Part shown: in pieces, positions 23,771-30,972 of the stretch
Numbering within the stretch: the first letter of the stretch is position 1
Layout of the letters: each line of letters opens with the position of its first letter
Notes under the pieces: model-generated
The model's input: only the letters and a program-made list of their open reading frames with translations
Told to the model about the DNA's origin: nothing
Database searches by the model: none
From: Dehalococcoidia bacterium
Lineage (GTDB): Bacteria; Chloroflexota; Dehalococcoidia; Dehalococcoidales; BS750m-G39
NCBI GenBank assembly: GCA_030608005.1
Contig: JAUWIX010000013.1
Coordinates: 1 to 34,639, forward strand
Length of the DNA: 34,639 nucleotides
Reading direction: 5' to 3'
Program-made: the position numbers and the translations under genes

Positions 23771-23799
23771 ACTATACCATACTGGATAGAGCTAGGCAA
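23771..23799 (-). promoter_or_regulatory. Promoter of the arginine cluster (argJ)
   Basis: On the minus strand TTGCCT (23799-23794), a 17-nt spacer, and TATAGT (23776-23771). Only 9 nt separate the -10 box from the GTG of argJ, so transcription should begin 0-4 nt before the start codon. No ArgR-type operator was recognised. Confidence 0.6.
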
Positions 23800-23810
23800 T
23801 GATTATCTAT

Positions 23811-24012
23811 CAACCTCACCCCCTTAGGTTTTTGTTAGTAACCCTATCCCCCTTTATCCCCCTTTATCCCCCTTCCCCTTATCAAGGGGAAGGGGGAAGT
23901 TAATTAAAAAGAGGGGCTTCGCCCCTCTAAAACTCCCCTTAATTATTGCTCCAGAGTAAGGAGAGGGGGAAGAATGGTTTTTTGAAGGGGGCAGAGCCCC
24001 CTTCATACTACC
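23811..24012 (+). repeat. Two-palindrome repeat, double copy 8
   Basis: Two units in tandem. The first has CCTTCCCCTTatcAAGGGGAAGG and GAGGGGCTTCGCCCCTC; the second has aaggagaggggga and a GGGGGCAGAGCCCCC hairpin, ending ctgataaacgctctatgg. A roughly 125-bp section (23838-23972) is nearly identical to 24671-24794, aside from one extra ccccctttat unit. It fills most of the 330-bp gap between argJ and the next gene. A weak -10 (TAGAAT, 24052-24057) lies beyond it. Confidence 0.85.
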
Positions 24013-24093
24013 CCTGATAAACGCTCTATGGTAGAAATTTATGTATAGTGATAGAATGTTTGAAACGTGTTGATAAGGAGGCTTAAAGCAGAA

Positions 24094-24657
24094 ATGGAAT
24101 TAAAGACAGTCTATTTTGAAAAGCCGGGTAGGGAGAATACTGAGGAGGTGCTCCGCACCGCTAAACAGCGGGCGGAGGAATTGGGTATCAAAACTATACT
24201 GGTAGCATCCACCAGAGGCGATACCGCAATAAGAGCTACAGAAGTCTTCAACAAGTCAAGGGTCATCGTGGTCAGCCACTCTACTGGCATACGTGAGCCC
24301 AATACCCAGGAATTCACCGAGGAGAATAGGAAAATAGTTGAGAGTAAGGGGGGCACCATACTTACTGCTACCCATGCCTTTGGTGGACTGAGTCGCGCCA
24401 TGCGTAAGAAATTCAATATGTTTGTTCTGGGAGAGGTAATCGCCGATACCCTGCGTATTTTTGGTCAGGGGATGAAGGTAGTTTGTGAGATATCAATGAT
24501 GGCTGCCGACAGTGGACTGGTGCGCACCGATGAGGATGTTATTGCTATCGCTGGCAGCAGCCGAGGCGCCGATACTGCCATAGTGCTGAAGCCGGTCAAC
24601 ACCCACGACTTTTTCGACCTCAAGATTAAAGAGATTCTGTGCAAACCCCACTTCTAA
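24094..24657 (+). CDS. Stand-alone pyruvate-kinase C-terminal (alpha/beta) domain protein
   Basis: The track begins at a GTG at 24067, but AAGGAGG lies inside that extension; the ATG at 24094 (MELKTVYFEKPGRENTEEVL) is preferred, giving 187 residues. The chain resembles the isolated PK_C domain: AKQRAEELGIKTILVASTRGDTAIRATEVF, VIVVSHSTGIREPNTQEF, then GTILTATHAFGGLSRAMRKKF and DEDVIAIAGSSRGADTAIVLKP. In pyruvate kinase this domain binds allosteric effectors and contains no active site. Free-standing forms occur in archaea and some bacteria, with unknown role. It is flanked on both sides by nearly identical repeat blocks. Confidence 0.7.
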   Translation: MELKTVYFEKPGRENTEEVLRTAKQRAEELGIKTILVASTRGDTAIRATEVFNKSRVIVVSHSTGIREPNTQEFTEENRKIVESKGGTILTATHAFGGLSRAMRKKFNMFVLGEVIADTLRIFGQGMKVVCEISMMAADSGLVRTDEDVIAIAGSSRGADTAIVLKPVNTHDFFDLKIKEILCKPHF

Positions 24658-24663
24658 TATTTA

Positions 24664-24842
24664 TTTTATGGTAACCCTATCCCCCTTTATCCCCCTTCCC
24701 CTTGCCAAGGGGAAGGGGGAGGTTAATTAAAAAGAGGGGCTTCGCCCCCCTAAAACTCCCCTTAATTATTGCTCCAGAGTAAGGAGAGGGGGAGGTTATT
24801 TTTTTAAGGGGCTAACACCCCTTTGACCCTTTCATCACCTAC
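24664..24842 (+). repeat. Two-palindrome repeat, double copy 9
   Basis: A near duplicate of copy 8 on the other side of the PK_C-like gene: CCTTCCCCTTgccAAGGGGAAGG, GAGGGGCTTCGCCCCCC (one arm base changed), then the same ttaattattgctccagagta link, aaggagaggggga and AAGGGGCTAACACCCCTT. It lies directly downstream of the PK_C-like stop codon and may terminate its transcript. Confidence 0.85.
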
Positions 24843-24884
24843 CTTGCAATCTGGAGCTAGCACAGGTAAACTTAATCTCGGATT

Positions 24885-25646
24885 ATGAAAATCATACGCT
24901 TTGCCATTGACAATAAGGTCAAATATGGCATTTTAGAAGGCGAATCTATTCAGGCTATTGAGGACAAGCCTTTCCGCTACATTAAACCCTCTGACCACTA
25001 CTACCAGATAAGCGAGGTTAAACTCCTCTCCCCATGCACCCCCTCTAAAATAGTGGCTCTGGGGCTTAACTACCACAGCCACGCCAAAGAAATCAATGCC
25101 CCCCTCCCCAATGCCCCCCTGATTTTCCTCAAACCTTCAACGGCGGTAATAGGACCGGAGGAAAATATTAGCTACCCCTCCAGCTCACATAGAGTTGACT
25201 ATGAGGGTGAGCTGGGGGTGGTCATTAAGAAACCAGTGTGGCTGGTATCAGAAGAGGACGCACTGGACTATGTCCTGGGCTACACCTGCTTTAATGATAT
25301 TACCGCCCGCGACCTGCAGTACCACGATAAGCAGTGGACTCGAGCCAAGAGTTTTGACACCTTTGCCGCCGTGGGACCCTGTATTGAGACTGAACTAGAG
25401 CCGGGAAACGTTGTTTTAGAGACATACCTGAATGGGGAACTCAAGCAGCAAGCCAACACCAGCGACCTTATCTATTCCGTGCCGGAACTGATAAACTTTA
25501 TCTCCCATGTAATGACCCTAGTGCCGGGGGATATTATCGCTACCGGAACGCCCAGCGGCATTGGACCGATGTATCCCTGCAATACGGTAGAGATAAAGAT
25601 AGAGGGAATAGGCACGCTGAGGAATTATGTAGTCAAAAAGGAATAG
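24885..25646 (+). CDS. Fumarylacetoacetate hydrolase (FAH) family protein
   Basis: 253 residues, matching the small FAH-family enzymes (acylpyruvase, 2-hydroxyhepta-2,4-diene-1,7-dioate isomerase, oxaloacetate tautomerase/decarboxylase). The N-terminal cap domain is short. The catalytic core includes IVALGLNYHSHAKE, PLIFLKPSTAVIGP, the metal-binding VDYEGELGVVI (Glu-x-Glu) and GYTCFNDITARDLQ (Asp), then KSFDTFAAVGPCI and LVPGDIIATGTPSGIGP. All metal ligands are visible, so it is probably active with Mg or Mn; the substrate cannot be chosen between family options. No catabolic neighbours support aromatic degradation. Confidence 0.9.
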   Translation: MKIIRFAIDNKVKYGILEGESIQAIEDKPFRYIKPSDHYYQISEVKLLSPCTPSKIVALGLNYHSHAKEINAPLPNAPLIFLKPSTAVIGPEENISYPSSSHRVDYEGELGVVIKKPVWLVSEEDALDYVLGYTCFNDITARDLQYHDKQWTRAKSFDTFAAVGPCIETELEPGNVVLETYLNGELKQQANTSDLIYSVPELINFISHVMTLVPGDIIATGTPSGIGPMYPCNTVEIKIEGIGTLRNYVVKKE

Positions 25647-25663
25647 AGGGTAATTGTTGAACA

Positions 25664-25771
25664 TCACCCCCTTAATCCCCCTCTCCTTGGGAAGGAGAGG
25701 GGGAGGTTGTTTTTTGAAGGGGCTTACGCCCCTTTGACCTTCCCTGATAAAAGAGTTGTATGGTAAAGGGT
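25664..25771 (+). repeat. Two-palindrome repeat, copy 10
   Basis: Cacccccttaatccccctct, CCCCCTCTCCTTgggAAGGAGAGGGGG, T-rich spacer, AAGGGGCTTACGCCCCTT, then the conserved right end ccctgataaaagagttgtatgg. A TGgTAGAAT extended -10-like string follows at 25781-25789. Confidence 0.85.
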
Positions 25772-25824
25772 TGGAGACGGTGGTAGAATGTGTGAAAAGC
25801 TTTTTAAACCATGCATAATTAGTA

Positions 25825-25853
25825 TTGACAAATATTACCTGTGGGGTTATAAT
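25825..25853 (+). promoter_or_regulatory. Perfect consensus promoter of the toxin-antitoxin pair
   Basis: TTGACA (25825-25830), 17-nt spacer, TATAAT (25848-25853): a full sigma-70 consensus. The toxin's GTG begins 5 nt after the -10 box, so the transcript is expected to start at or within about 2 nt of the start codon and would be leaderless. Confidence 0.85.
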
Positions 25854-25858
25854 TTATT

Positions 25859-26209
25859 GTGTACTATATTGACTACTATACGGAGCCCAGCGGGCGCAAA
25901 CCTGTTGCTGAGTGGCTCAATAGTTTAGATAAGAAAACACGCGAGTATATGCGAGACAAAGTAGTTCGGTTACAGCAAAATGGGCTTATGCTCCTTAATA
26001 CCAGTATGATGAAACCTATAAAAGGCTGCGGTGGTCATTTTTATGAGCTAAAATATAGCAATTATAGGATTGCAGTATATCACGATACAGCAAGAGATAT
26101 ATTCATTCTCTTACACGGGTTTAAGAAAGAGCGAAGACGAGAGCCAATAGAAATTAGGACAGCATGTTCCAGACTCCGTGAATACCAATCGAGGAGGCAA
26201 ATCCCATGA
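25859..26209 (+). CDS. RelE/HigB-type (Gp49-like) toxin
   Basis: 116 residues of the phage-derived Gp49-like / HigB family: YYTEPSGRKPVAEWLNSLDKKTREYMRDKVVRL, then MMKPIKGCGGHFYELKYSNYRIAVYHDTARDIFILLHGFKKE. The YELKY, RIAVYHD and LLHGFKKE blocks are typical of ribosome-dependent mRNA interferases, with a basic C-terminus. It starts with GTG; no Shine-Dalgarno exists because the promoter -10 box directly precedes it. The last 4 bp overlap the antitoxin gene (ATGA). Toxin-first order is typical for higBA. Confidence 0.85.
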   Translation: MYYIDYYTEPSGRKPVAEWLNSLDKKTREYMRDKVVRLQQNGLMLLNTSMMKPIKGCGGHFYELKYSNYRIAVYHDTARDIFILLHGFKKERRREPIEIRTACSRLREYQSRRQIP

Positions 26210-26547
26210 CTAGGACATTTGAGAGTGACCTAAAACAGGAACTTCAAGACCCAGAGTTTGCAAAAATGTTTGGGGCAGCTCAGGCAAAATCTAGTTTTGC
26301 AATAACTTTATCTAAAGCCAGAGCAAAATTAGGTCTGACACAAAAAGGACTTGCTACCAAGGTAGGTGTGTCTCAAGCATATATAGCTAAACTAGAGGGA
26401 GGAGAAGCAAATCCAACGCTGGAAAGGATTGGCAGCCTATTGGCAATCCTTGGACTGAGTCTTACCACGGGTACGACTACACTATCACCATATCCTGAGA
26501 CTTTACCTCGGGAAACGGTGTCACCAAAAACGGCGACTAAGGTATAG
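26206..26547 (+). CDS. HigA-type XRE antitoxin
   Basis: 113 residues. An N-terminal region (FESDLKQELQDPEFAKMFGAAQ) resembles the antitoxin segment of HigA/XRE antitoxins paired with Gp49-like toxins. Residues about 39-85 form an XRE-type HTH: ARAKLGLTQKGLATKVGVSQAYIAKLEGGEANPTLERIGSLLAILG. The Ser/Thr/Pro-rich tail (TTTLSPYPETLPRETVSPK) is unusual for its length. It probably neutralises the toxin and represses the upstream promoter. GAGGCAAATCCC precedes its ATG. Confidence 0.88.
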   Translation: MTRTFESDLKQELQDPEFAKMFGAAQAKSSFAITLSKARAKLGLTQKGLATKVGVSQAYIAKLEGGEANPTLERIGSLLAILGLSLTTGTTTLSPYPETLPRETVSPKTATKV

Positions 26548-26553
26548 GTTTTT

Positions 26554-26670
26554 CTACCTCACCCCCTCAGTCCCCCTCTCCTTGAAAATTTGGGAAGGAG
26601 AGGGGGAAGTTTGTTTTTTAAAGGGGCTAACGCCCCTTTAACCCCTGATAAAAGAGATGTGTGGCAAAGG
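26554..26670 (+). repeat. Two-palindrome repeat, copy 11
   Basis: Cctcaccccctcagtccccc, CTCTCCTTgaaaatttgggAAGGAGAG (an enlarged loop), spacer, AAGGGGCTAACGCCCCTT and the right end cccctgataaaagagatgtg. The track ORF 26559-26741 on the minus strand is only this repeat read in frame. Confidence 0.85.
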
Positions 26671-26679
26671 CTAATAAGC

Positions 26680-26690
26680 TGTGCTATAAT
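26680..26690 (+). promoter_or_regulatory. Extended -10 box (TGTGCTATAAT) after repeat copy 11
   Basis: TGTGCTATAAT identical to the candidate hicB promoter. It lies 90 nt upstream of the three-gene operon and could be an additional promoter carried by, or next to, the repeat's right end. Confidence 0.4.
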
Positions 26691-26723
26691 GTTGATGGAA
26701 AAAGTAACGGGTGATTTGAAATA

Positions 26724-26753
26724 TTGACAGTTTGACAACAAACATTATATATT
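26724..26753 (+). promoter_or_regulatory. Candidate promoter of the three-gene unknown operon
   Basis: TTGACA at 26724-26729, then a second TTGACA 8 nt on (26732-26737), followed by the A/T-rich TTATATATTAAT. TATATA or TATATT falls at 16-18 nt from the first TTGACA. The gene's ATG is at 26782 with GGAG six nt before it. Confidence 0.55.
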
Positions 26754-26781
26754 AATTGCATTATTTGCATTGGAGAGTGCC

Positions 26782-27087
26782 ATGGCAAAGAAAACAAAAA
26801 AGAGTTTGGAAACTGAACATCACGAAGTGTCAGTGCCATCGATGTACTCAAATACATTTGGAATAGGCTCTACTGATACAGAGGTTGCTATAAACTTTGG
26901 CTTGTCTACACTCAGTTATTTTGAACCCCATGATGATGAGGATGTTCCAGTTGCCCGCATATTCTTATCTTGGGAGGTAGCTGAGAGCCTAGCAGAAACT
27001 CTAAGAGATGTATGTGAGAAGCATAAAAAACCTCAAAAGCCAAAGCGAAAGAGTAAAACTAAAGGGGAAGGAGGTTCAGGCAGGTAA
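26782..27087 (+). CDS. DUF3467-like small protein
   Basis: The track's TTG at 26770 lies on the ribosome binding site; the ATG at 26782 (MAKKTKKSLETEHHEVSVP) is preferred, 101 residues. The core MYSNTFGIGSTDTEVAINFGLSTLSYF, then VARIFLSWEVAESLAETLRDVCEKH, resembles DUF3467 proteins, small domains of unknown function with the pattern 'Y-N-x-F/V ... E-x-x-x-D/N-F-G ... R-hydrophobic-x-x-S'. The C-terminus is a Lys-rich tail (KKPQKPKRKSKTKGEGG). It is first in a tightly packed operon: its TAA overlaps the next ATG by one base (TAATG). Confidence 0.55.
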   Translation: MAKKTKKSLETEHHEVSVPSMYSNTFGIGSTDTEVAINFGLSTLSYFEPHDDEDVPVARIFLSWEVAESLAETLRDVCEKHKKPQKPKRKSKTKGEGGSGR

Positions 27088-27536
27088 TGGCAGTCGATGC
27101 ATGTAAATTTAGCCATATGATGTTATACAGTCCCCGAATCAAGGCTCCAGAATATGCGAAATCAGGACTTCGCGGACATTTGAAGGGAAGTAGTCAGTTG
27201 CCAGCTAGAATTGAGAGGGAGACTCACTTCATAATTGTAGGTACAACCAAGGGCAGCTTTAAATCCGCAGAAATCAAAGGGGGGATAGGAACTATAAGCT
27301 TTAGCCGAAAGCCAGCACATTTACAGATGCCTTTTGTATCGAGGCAGCGGTTATTTGAAAGTAGGATTGAACAACTTGAAGAGCGATTTAACAAACTTGT
27401 TAGTAGCACATGGGGTTATTTGTTCAGTGAAAGAGATATCGAAGAGATGAGAGACCTATCTAAAGGTATGTTAGAAGGCAGCAAAAAGATGCGAGAGTTA
27501 GCCGAGCAATTACAAGAAGCGGATGACGAGGGTTGA
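27087..27536 (+). CDS. Hypothetical protein, second gene of unknown operon
   Basis: 149 residues; I do not recognise it. The N-terminal half is beta-rich by pattern (THFIIVGTTKGSFKSAEIKGGIGTISFSRK). The C-terminal half is helical and charged (SRIEQLEERFNKL, then RDIEEMRDLSKGMLEGSKKMRELAEQLQEADDEG), likely a coiled coil that could mediate oligomerisation or binding to the next protein. No signal peptide or membrane segment. The start overlaps the previous stop by one base, and the stop overlaps the next start by four, so the three products are probably made in matched amounts. Confidence 0.6.
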   Translation: MAVDACKFSHMMLYSPRIKAPEYAKSGLRGHLKGSSQLPARIERETHFIIVGTTKGSFKSAEIKGGIGTISFSRKPAHLQMPFVSRQRLFESRIEQLEERFNKLVSSTWGYLFSERDIEEMRDLSKGMLEGSKKMRELAEQLQEADDEG

Positions 27537-28090
27537 GCAAGAAGTCAGCCAATTTAGATAGACAGATAAAGTGCATTAAAGATTGTATTGAGGAGCTCAA
27601 GCAGCAAAGACATCGATTTGAGCTCCTTATGATTATATTACGTAACAGTCAGCAAGTTTTAGACCAGTGGACTATGCAGTACATCGGACTCCTAGAGATG
27701 AAGCGTGAGGTCGGACTCAAGTTAATCTTATTGCCGCAAAAAGAGAGGGAATCGTTAAAGGAAGTTTTGGGTTCTAAAACATTAGAAGAGCACGATAATA
27801 TTATTGATGAATCGATTTCACAACTAGTGTCAGAAGGTAGAATATTAACAATTGCGGAAATGGAAACAGCATTGGCAAAGATTGATGCACTAATTGTAGA
27901 ATTAATTACTTGTGTTAACCGAATACAGCAAGGGGAAAAGGCAGCAACTCGTAGTGCGAAAGAGATTATCCTCAAAAAGGTAGCACCAATTGGCCTTGGA
28001 CTCGCTTTAGTTGGTGTAGATATACCTTCACAAAGCTGGCCTACGGTTATAGGCGGTACTTATATAATATATACAGCTAGCATGAATTGA
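27533..28090 (+). CDS. Hypothetical coiled-coil protein with hydrophobic C-terminus
   Basis: 185 residues, unrecognised. It starts at a TTG within TTGA overlapping the preceding TGA; no other in-frame start lies nearby. Residues 1-60 are helical (LDRQIKCIKDCIEELKQQRHRFELLMIILRNSQQVLDQW), with further helices to about residue 150. The C-terminus (VAPIGLGLALVGVDIPSQSW, then VIGGTYIIYTASMN) is hydrophobic enough for membrane insertion or hairpin packing. It ends the operon and converges on mutS with a 32-bp gap. Confidence 0.55.
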   Translation: MSKKSANLDRQIKCIKDCIEELKQQRHRFELLMIILRNSQQVLDQWTMQYIGLLEMKREVGLKLILLPQKERESLKEVLGSKTLEEHDNIIDESISQLVSEGRILTIAEMETALAKIDALIVELITCVNRIQQGEKAATRSAKEIILKKVAPIGLGLALVGVDIPSQSWPTVIGGTYIIYTASMN

Positions 28091-28122
28091 GAACGAGGGA
28101 CGCAACCTGCCTTAATGAACCC

Positions 28123-30708
28123 CTACCCCTCCCTTGCCTTCTTCTGCAGTTCGTAGAGTTTGGTGATGGCTTCCAGCGGAGTCAAGGAGTTAATGTCCAG
28201 CTTCTCAAGCTCCTCTATCAGCGGTGACTTTTGCCCTAAAAGTGGTAACTGTTGTGGCACAGCCTCTTTGCGTCGGCGGCGACCTTTGAGTGAGCGTTTA
28301 GCTAAAGTTTTTTGGCTATCCCCTTCTAGCTCTTCCAAAACCTCCTGGGCACGGTGCACCACCGATTTGGGCAGCCCGGCTAGCTTGGCTACATGGATGC
28401 CATAGCTCTTGTCAACGCCACCAGGTACAATCTTATATAAAAAGGTAACCTCCCCACACTCCTCAGCTACGGCAACATTGAAGTTCTTCACCCTGGGCAG
28501 GAAGCTGGCTAGCTCCACCAGTTCGTGATAGTGGGTAGCAAACAGGGTCTTTGCCCCCAGCCTGGGATAAGAATGAATATACTCGGCAACGGCGCGGGCA
28601 ATGGAAAGTCCATCATAGGTGCTGGTGCCCCGCCCAATCTCATCTAAAATGATTAGTGAGCGTGGGGTGGCATTATTCAGGATATTGGCTGTCTCCACCA
28701 TCTCTACCATAAAGGTGGATTGACCCGCCGGCAGGTCTTCCCTGGCACCAATTCGGGTAAAGATTCGGTCGACCAGGCAAATAGTGGCTGATTCAGCGGG
28801 GACAAAGCTGCCAATCTGAGCCAGAAGCACAATTAAGGCTACCTGCCGCAGGTAGGTTGATTTGCCCGACATATTAGGACCGGTGAGGACGATAAGCTGG
28901 GCGTCATCGTTGGATAGATAGGTATCATTGGACACAAAGCTACCCTCAACCAGACTCCTCTCCACTACCGGGTGGCGTCCCTGTGAAATAACGAGCTCAT
29001 TGTCCGTGGTCAACTCAGGGCGGACATAGCTATGGCGCACTGCTACCTCAGCCAGACTGGAGAAAACATCTACATCAGCCAGGGCATTGGCTGAAGCCGA
29101 AATGCGCTCGCCGGATGCCCCTACCTGGTGACATACCTGACGAAATATTTGAGCCTCAAGCTCAGCAATTCTGTCCTGGGCATTCAAAATCAGCGACTCA
29201 TACTCCTTTAGCTCCGGGGTGAAGAAGCGCTCGCCACCGACCAGCGTCTGCTTCCTGATATAGTCCTGAGGCACCTGAGGAAGGTTGGACTTAGATACCT
29301 CAATATAGTAACCAAAGACCTTATTAAAGCCCACCTTCAGCGACTTAATCCCGGTTCTCTCTCGCTCCTTGCGCTCCAGGTCAGCCAGGTATTGCTTGGC
29401 ATTTCTAGATGTCTGGCGAAGGCTATCCAACTCCTCAGAGAAACCCTGCCTCACTACACCACCCTCATCCAGACTGCCCGGCTGCTCCACTACAGCCCGG
29501 GAAATCAAATCCACCACCTCAGGGCAGGGCTTTAGCCCATTCTTCAGCCAATTTATTGAGCTTCCAGACTCAACCACCTGCCGAAGCTTTGGTATAACCT
29601 CCAGGCTTCGGCGCAGGGCAACCAGCTCACGCGGGGCGGCAATATCGCCCTTTATCCGGTTAATCAAGCGCTCAAGGTCAGCCACCTCTCCCAGCAAGGA
29701 GATGGTCTGATTGCGAGCCAGGACATGAGCATAAAACCAGCCGATGGCATCCTGCCTCTTGTTCAGCTCGGCTATATCAAGCAGGGGCTGACCAAGCCAC
29801 CGCCGTAACAATCTGCCCCCCATGGCGGTTCGGGTCAGGTCAATAATTGACAGCAGTGAGCCAGCAATAGTTCCAGAGCGGCTGCTGTAGAAAAGCTCCA
29901 GGTTTCTCTGGGTTTGCACATCCAGCGCCATAAAAGAATCGGTGGAGTAGGTAGTGAGCCGGGTTAACTGCCCCAGAACCCCTTTCTGGGTTTCCTGAAT
30001 ATAGTGAATAATAGCGCCGGCGGCCCCGAGCGCCAGGGGTAGATGGGCACAACCATAGCCGTCAAGGGTAGCTACGCCGAAATGGTCGAGCATTGTTTGA
30101 CAGGCTACCTCCAGCTCAAACCAGTAGTCGTCAAGGCGAGTCACCGAAGCAGCCAGCCCCAAATCAGATAAGTCCGAGCTTTCTGCCGTGATAATCTCCG
30201 AGGGCTTGAGTCGCTCCAGTTCAGGAACAGCGCGGTGAAATGGGACCTGGGCAGTGGCGAACTCGCTGGTGGTTATGTCAACATAAGCCAGCCCTACCGC
30301 CTCCTCATCCAGAACCAGGCTGACCAGATAGTTATTGCTCTTGCTATCAAGGAGGCTGGGCTCAACCACCGTGCCTGGAGTTACCACGCGAATGACTTCA
30401 CGCTGGACCAAGCCTTTACCGGGAGCGGGCTGGGTTATCTGCTCACAGATAGCCACCTTATAGCCACGATTGATTAGCCGAGCCAGATAGTTATCCAGGG
30501 CATGATAGGGGATGCCAGCCATAGGCACCCGATACCCCCTGCCCATCTCCCTGGAGGTGAGGACAATCTCCAGCTCCCGAGAGGCAAGTTTGGCATCCTC
30601 GTCAAAGGTCTCATAGAAATCGCCCAAGCGGAAGAAGACAATAGCCTGAGGATACTTTCGCTTAATCCTGAGGTATTGCTGCCGGATAGGGGTTGAGCCT
30701 TCTTTCAT
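28123..30708 (-). CDS. mutS: DNA mismatch repair protein MutS
   Basis: Recognises mismatches and starts mismatch repair. 861 residues, normal for MutS1. The mismatch-contacting motif is GDFYETF (F31-x-E33). The ATPase has LTGPNMSGKSTYLRQVALI (Walker A, about residue 607), the LSTFM-type switch GQSTFMVEMVETANIL, IILDEIGRGTSTYDG (Walker B) and LFATHYHELVEL. The C-terminal helical tail (SPLIEELEKLDINSLTPLEAITKLYELQ) matches the dimerisation region. No mutL lies in the window. A -10-like TAGAAT in a duplicated hairpin segment precedes it. Confidence 0.98.
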   Translation of the reverse strand: MKEGSTPIRQQYLRIKRKYPQAIVFFRLGDFYETFDEDAKLASRELEIVLTSREMGRGYRVPMAGIPYHALDNYLARLINRGYKVAICEQITQPAPGKGLVQREVIRVVTPGTVVEPSLLDSKSNNYLVSLVLDEEAVGLAYVDITTSEFATAQVPFHRAVPELERLKPSEIITAESSDLSDLGLAASVTRLDDYWFELEVACQTMLDHFGVATLDGYGCAHLPLALGAAGAIIHYIQETQKGVLGQLTRLTTYSTDSFMALDVQTQRNLELFYSSRSGTIAGSLLSIIDLTRTAMGGRLLRRWLGQPLLDIAELNKRQDAIGWFYAHVLARNQTISLLGEVADLERLINRIKGDIAAPRELVALRRSLEVIPKLRQVVESGSSINWLKNGLKPCPEVVDLISRAVVEQPGSLDEGGVVRQGFSEELDSLRQTSRNAKQYLADLERKERERTGIKSLKVGFNKVFGYYIEVSKSNLPQVPQDYIRKQTLVGGERFFTPELKEYESLILNAQDRIAELEAQIFRQVCHQVGASGERISASANALADVDVFSSLAEVAVRHSYVRPELTTDNELVISQGRHPVVERSLVEGSFVSNDTYLSNDDAQLIVLTGPNMSGKSTYLRQVALIVLLAQIGSFVPAESATICLVDRIFTRIGAREDLPAGQSTFMVEMVETANILNNATPRSLIILDEIGRGTSTYDGLSIARAVAEYIHSYPRLGAKTLFATHYHELVELASFLPRVKNFNVAVAEECGEVTFLYKIVPGGVDKSYGIHVAKLAGLPKSVVHRAQEVLEELEGDSQKTLAKRSLKGRRRRKEAVPQQLPLLGQKSPLIEELEKLDINSLTPLEAITKLYELQKKAREG

Positions 30709-30711
30709 CTC

Positions 30712-30746
30712 AAGCCTATTCTACTAGAATTTCAGGCTAAAAAGAA
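30712..30746. repeat. Duplicated hairpin segment, copy A (upstream of mutS)
   Basis: AAGCCTATTCTACTAGAATTT... with ATTCT-act-AGAAT and AGCC/GGCT inverted arms. Matches 31422-31456 at about 32 of 35 positions. On the minus strand it contains TAGAAT, a potential -10 for mutS. Confidence 0.75.
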
Positions 30747-30757
30747 ATAAGGGGGTT

Positions 30758-30953
30758 TATCTACCTCATCCCCTTTAGGTTTTTATCTGGTGACCCCATC
30801 CCCCTTTATCCCCCTTCCCCTTATCACGGGGAAGGGGGACTAGTTATATAAGAGAGGCTTCGCCTCTCTTCAACTCTCCTTTGGTCTTTTCCTCCTTCAA
30901 AGGAAAGGAGAGATATAGAAAAGAGGGGCTTCGCCCCTCTTGACACCTGCCTA
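30758..30953 (+). repeat. Two-palindrome repeat, double copy 12
   Basis: Cctcatcccctttaggtttt leads into CCTTCCCCTTatcACGGGGAAGG and GAGAGGCTTCGCCTCTC, then a second set CTCCTTcAAAGGAaaGGAG and AAGAGGGGCTTCGCCCCTCTT. It belongs to the same subtype as copies 8 and 9. It fills the mutS to cyclotransferase-like gap, and I see nothing else there. Confidence 0.8.
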
Positions 30954-30972
30954 CGAGTAATAACAAACAATT

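Noticed and set aside
25864-26547. HicBA or MazEF identity for the second toxin-antitoxin pair
   Set aside because: The toxin has Gp49/HigB blocks (YELKY, RIAVYHD) and the antitoxin an XRE HTH, so RelE/HigBA is the better fit.
26559-26741. 60-aa minus-strand ORF
   Set aside because: Entirely repeat sequence and promoter region of the plus-strand operon.
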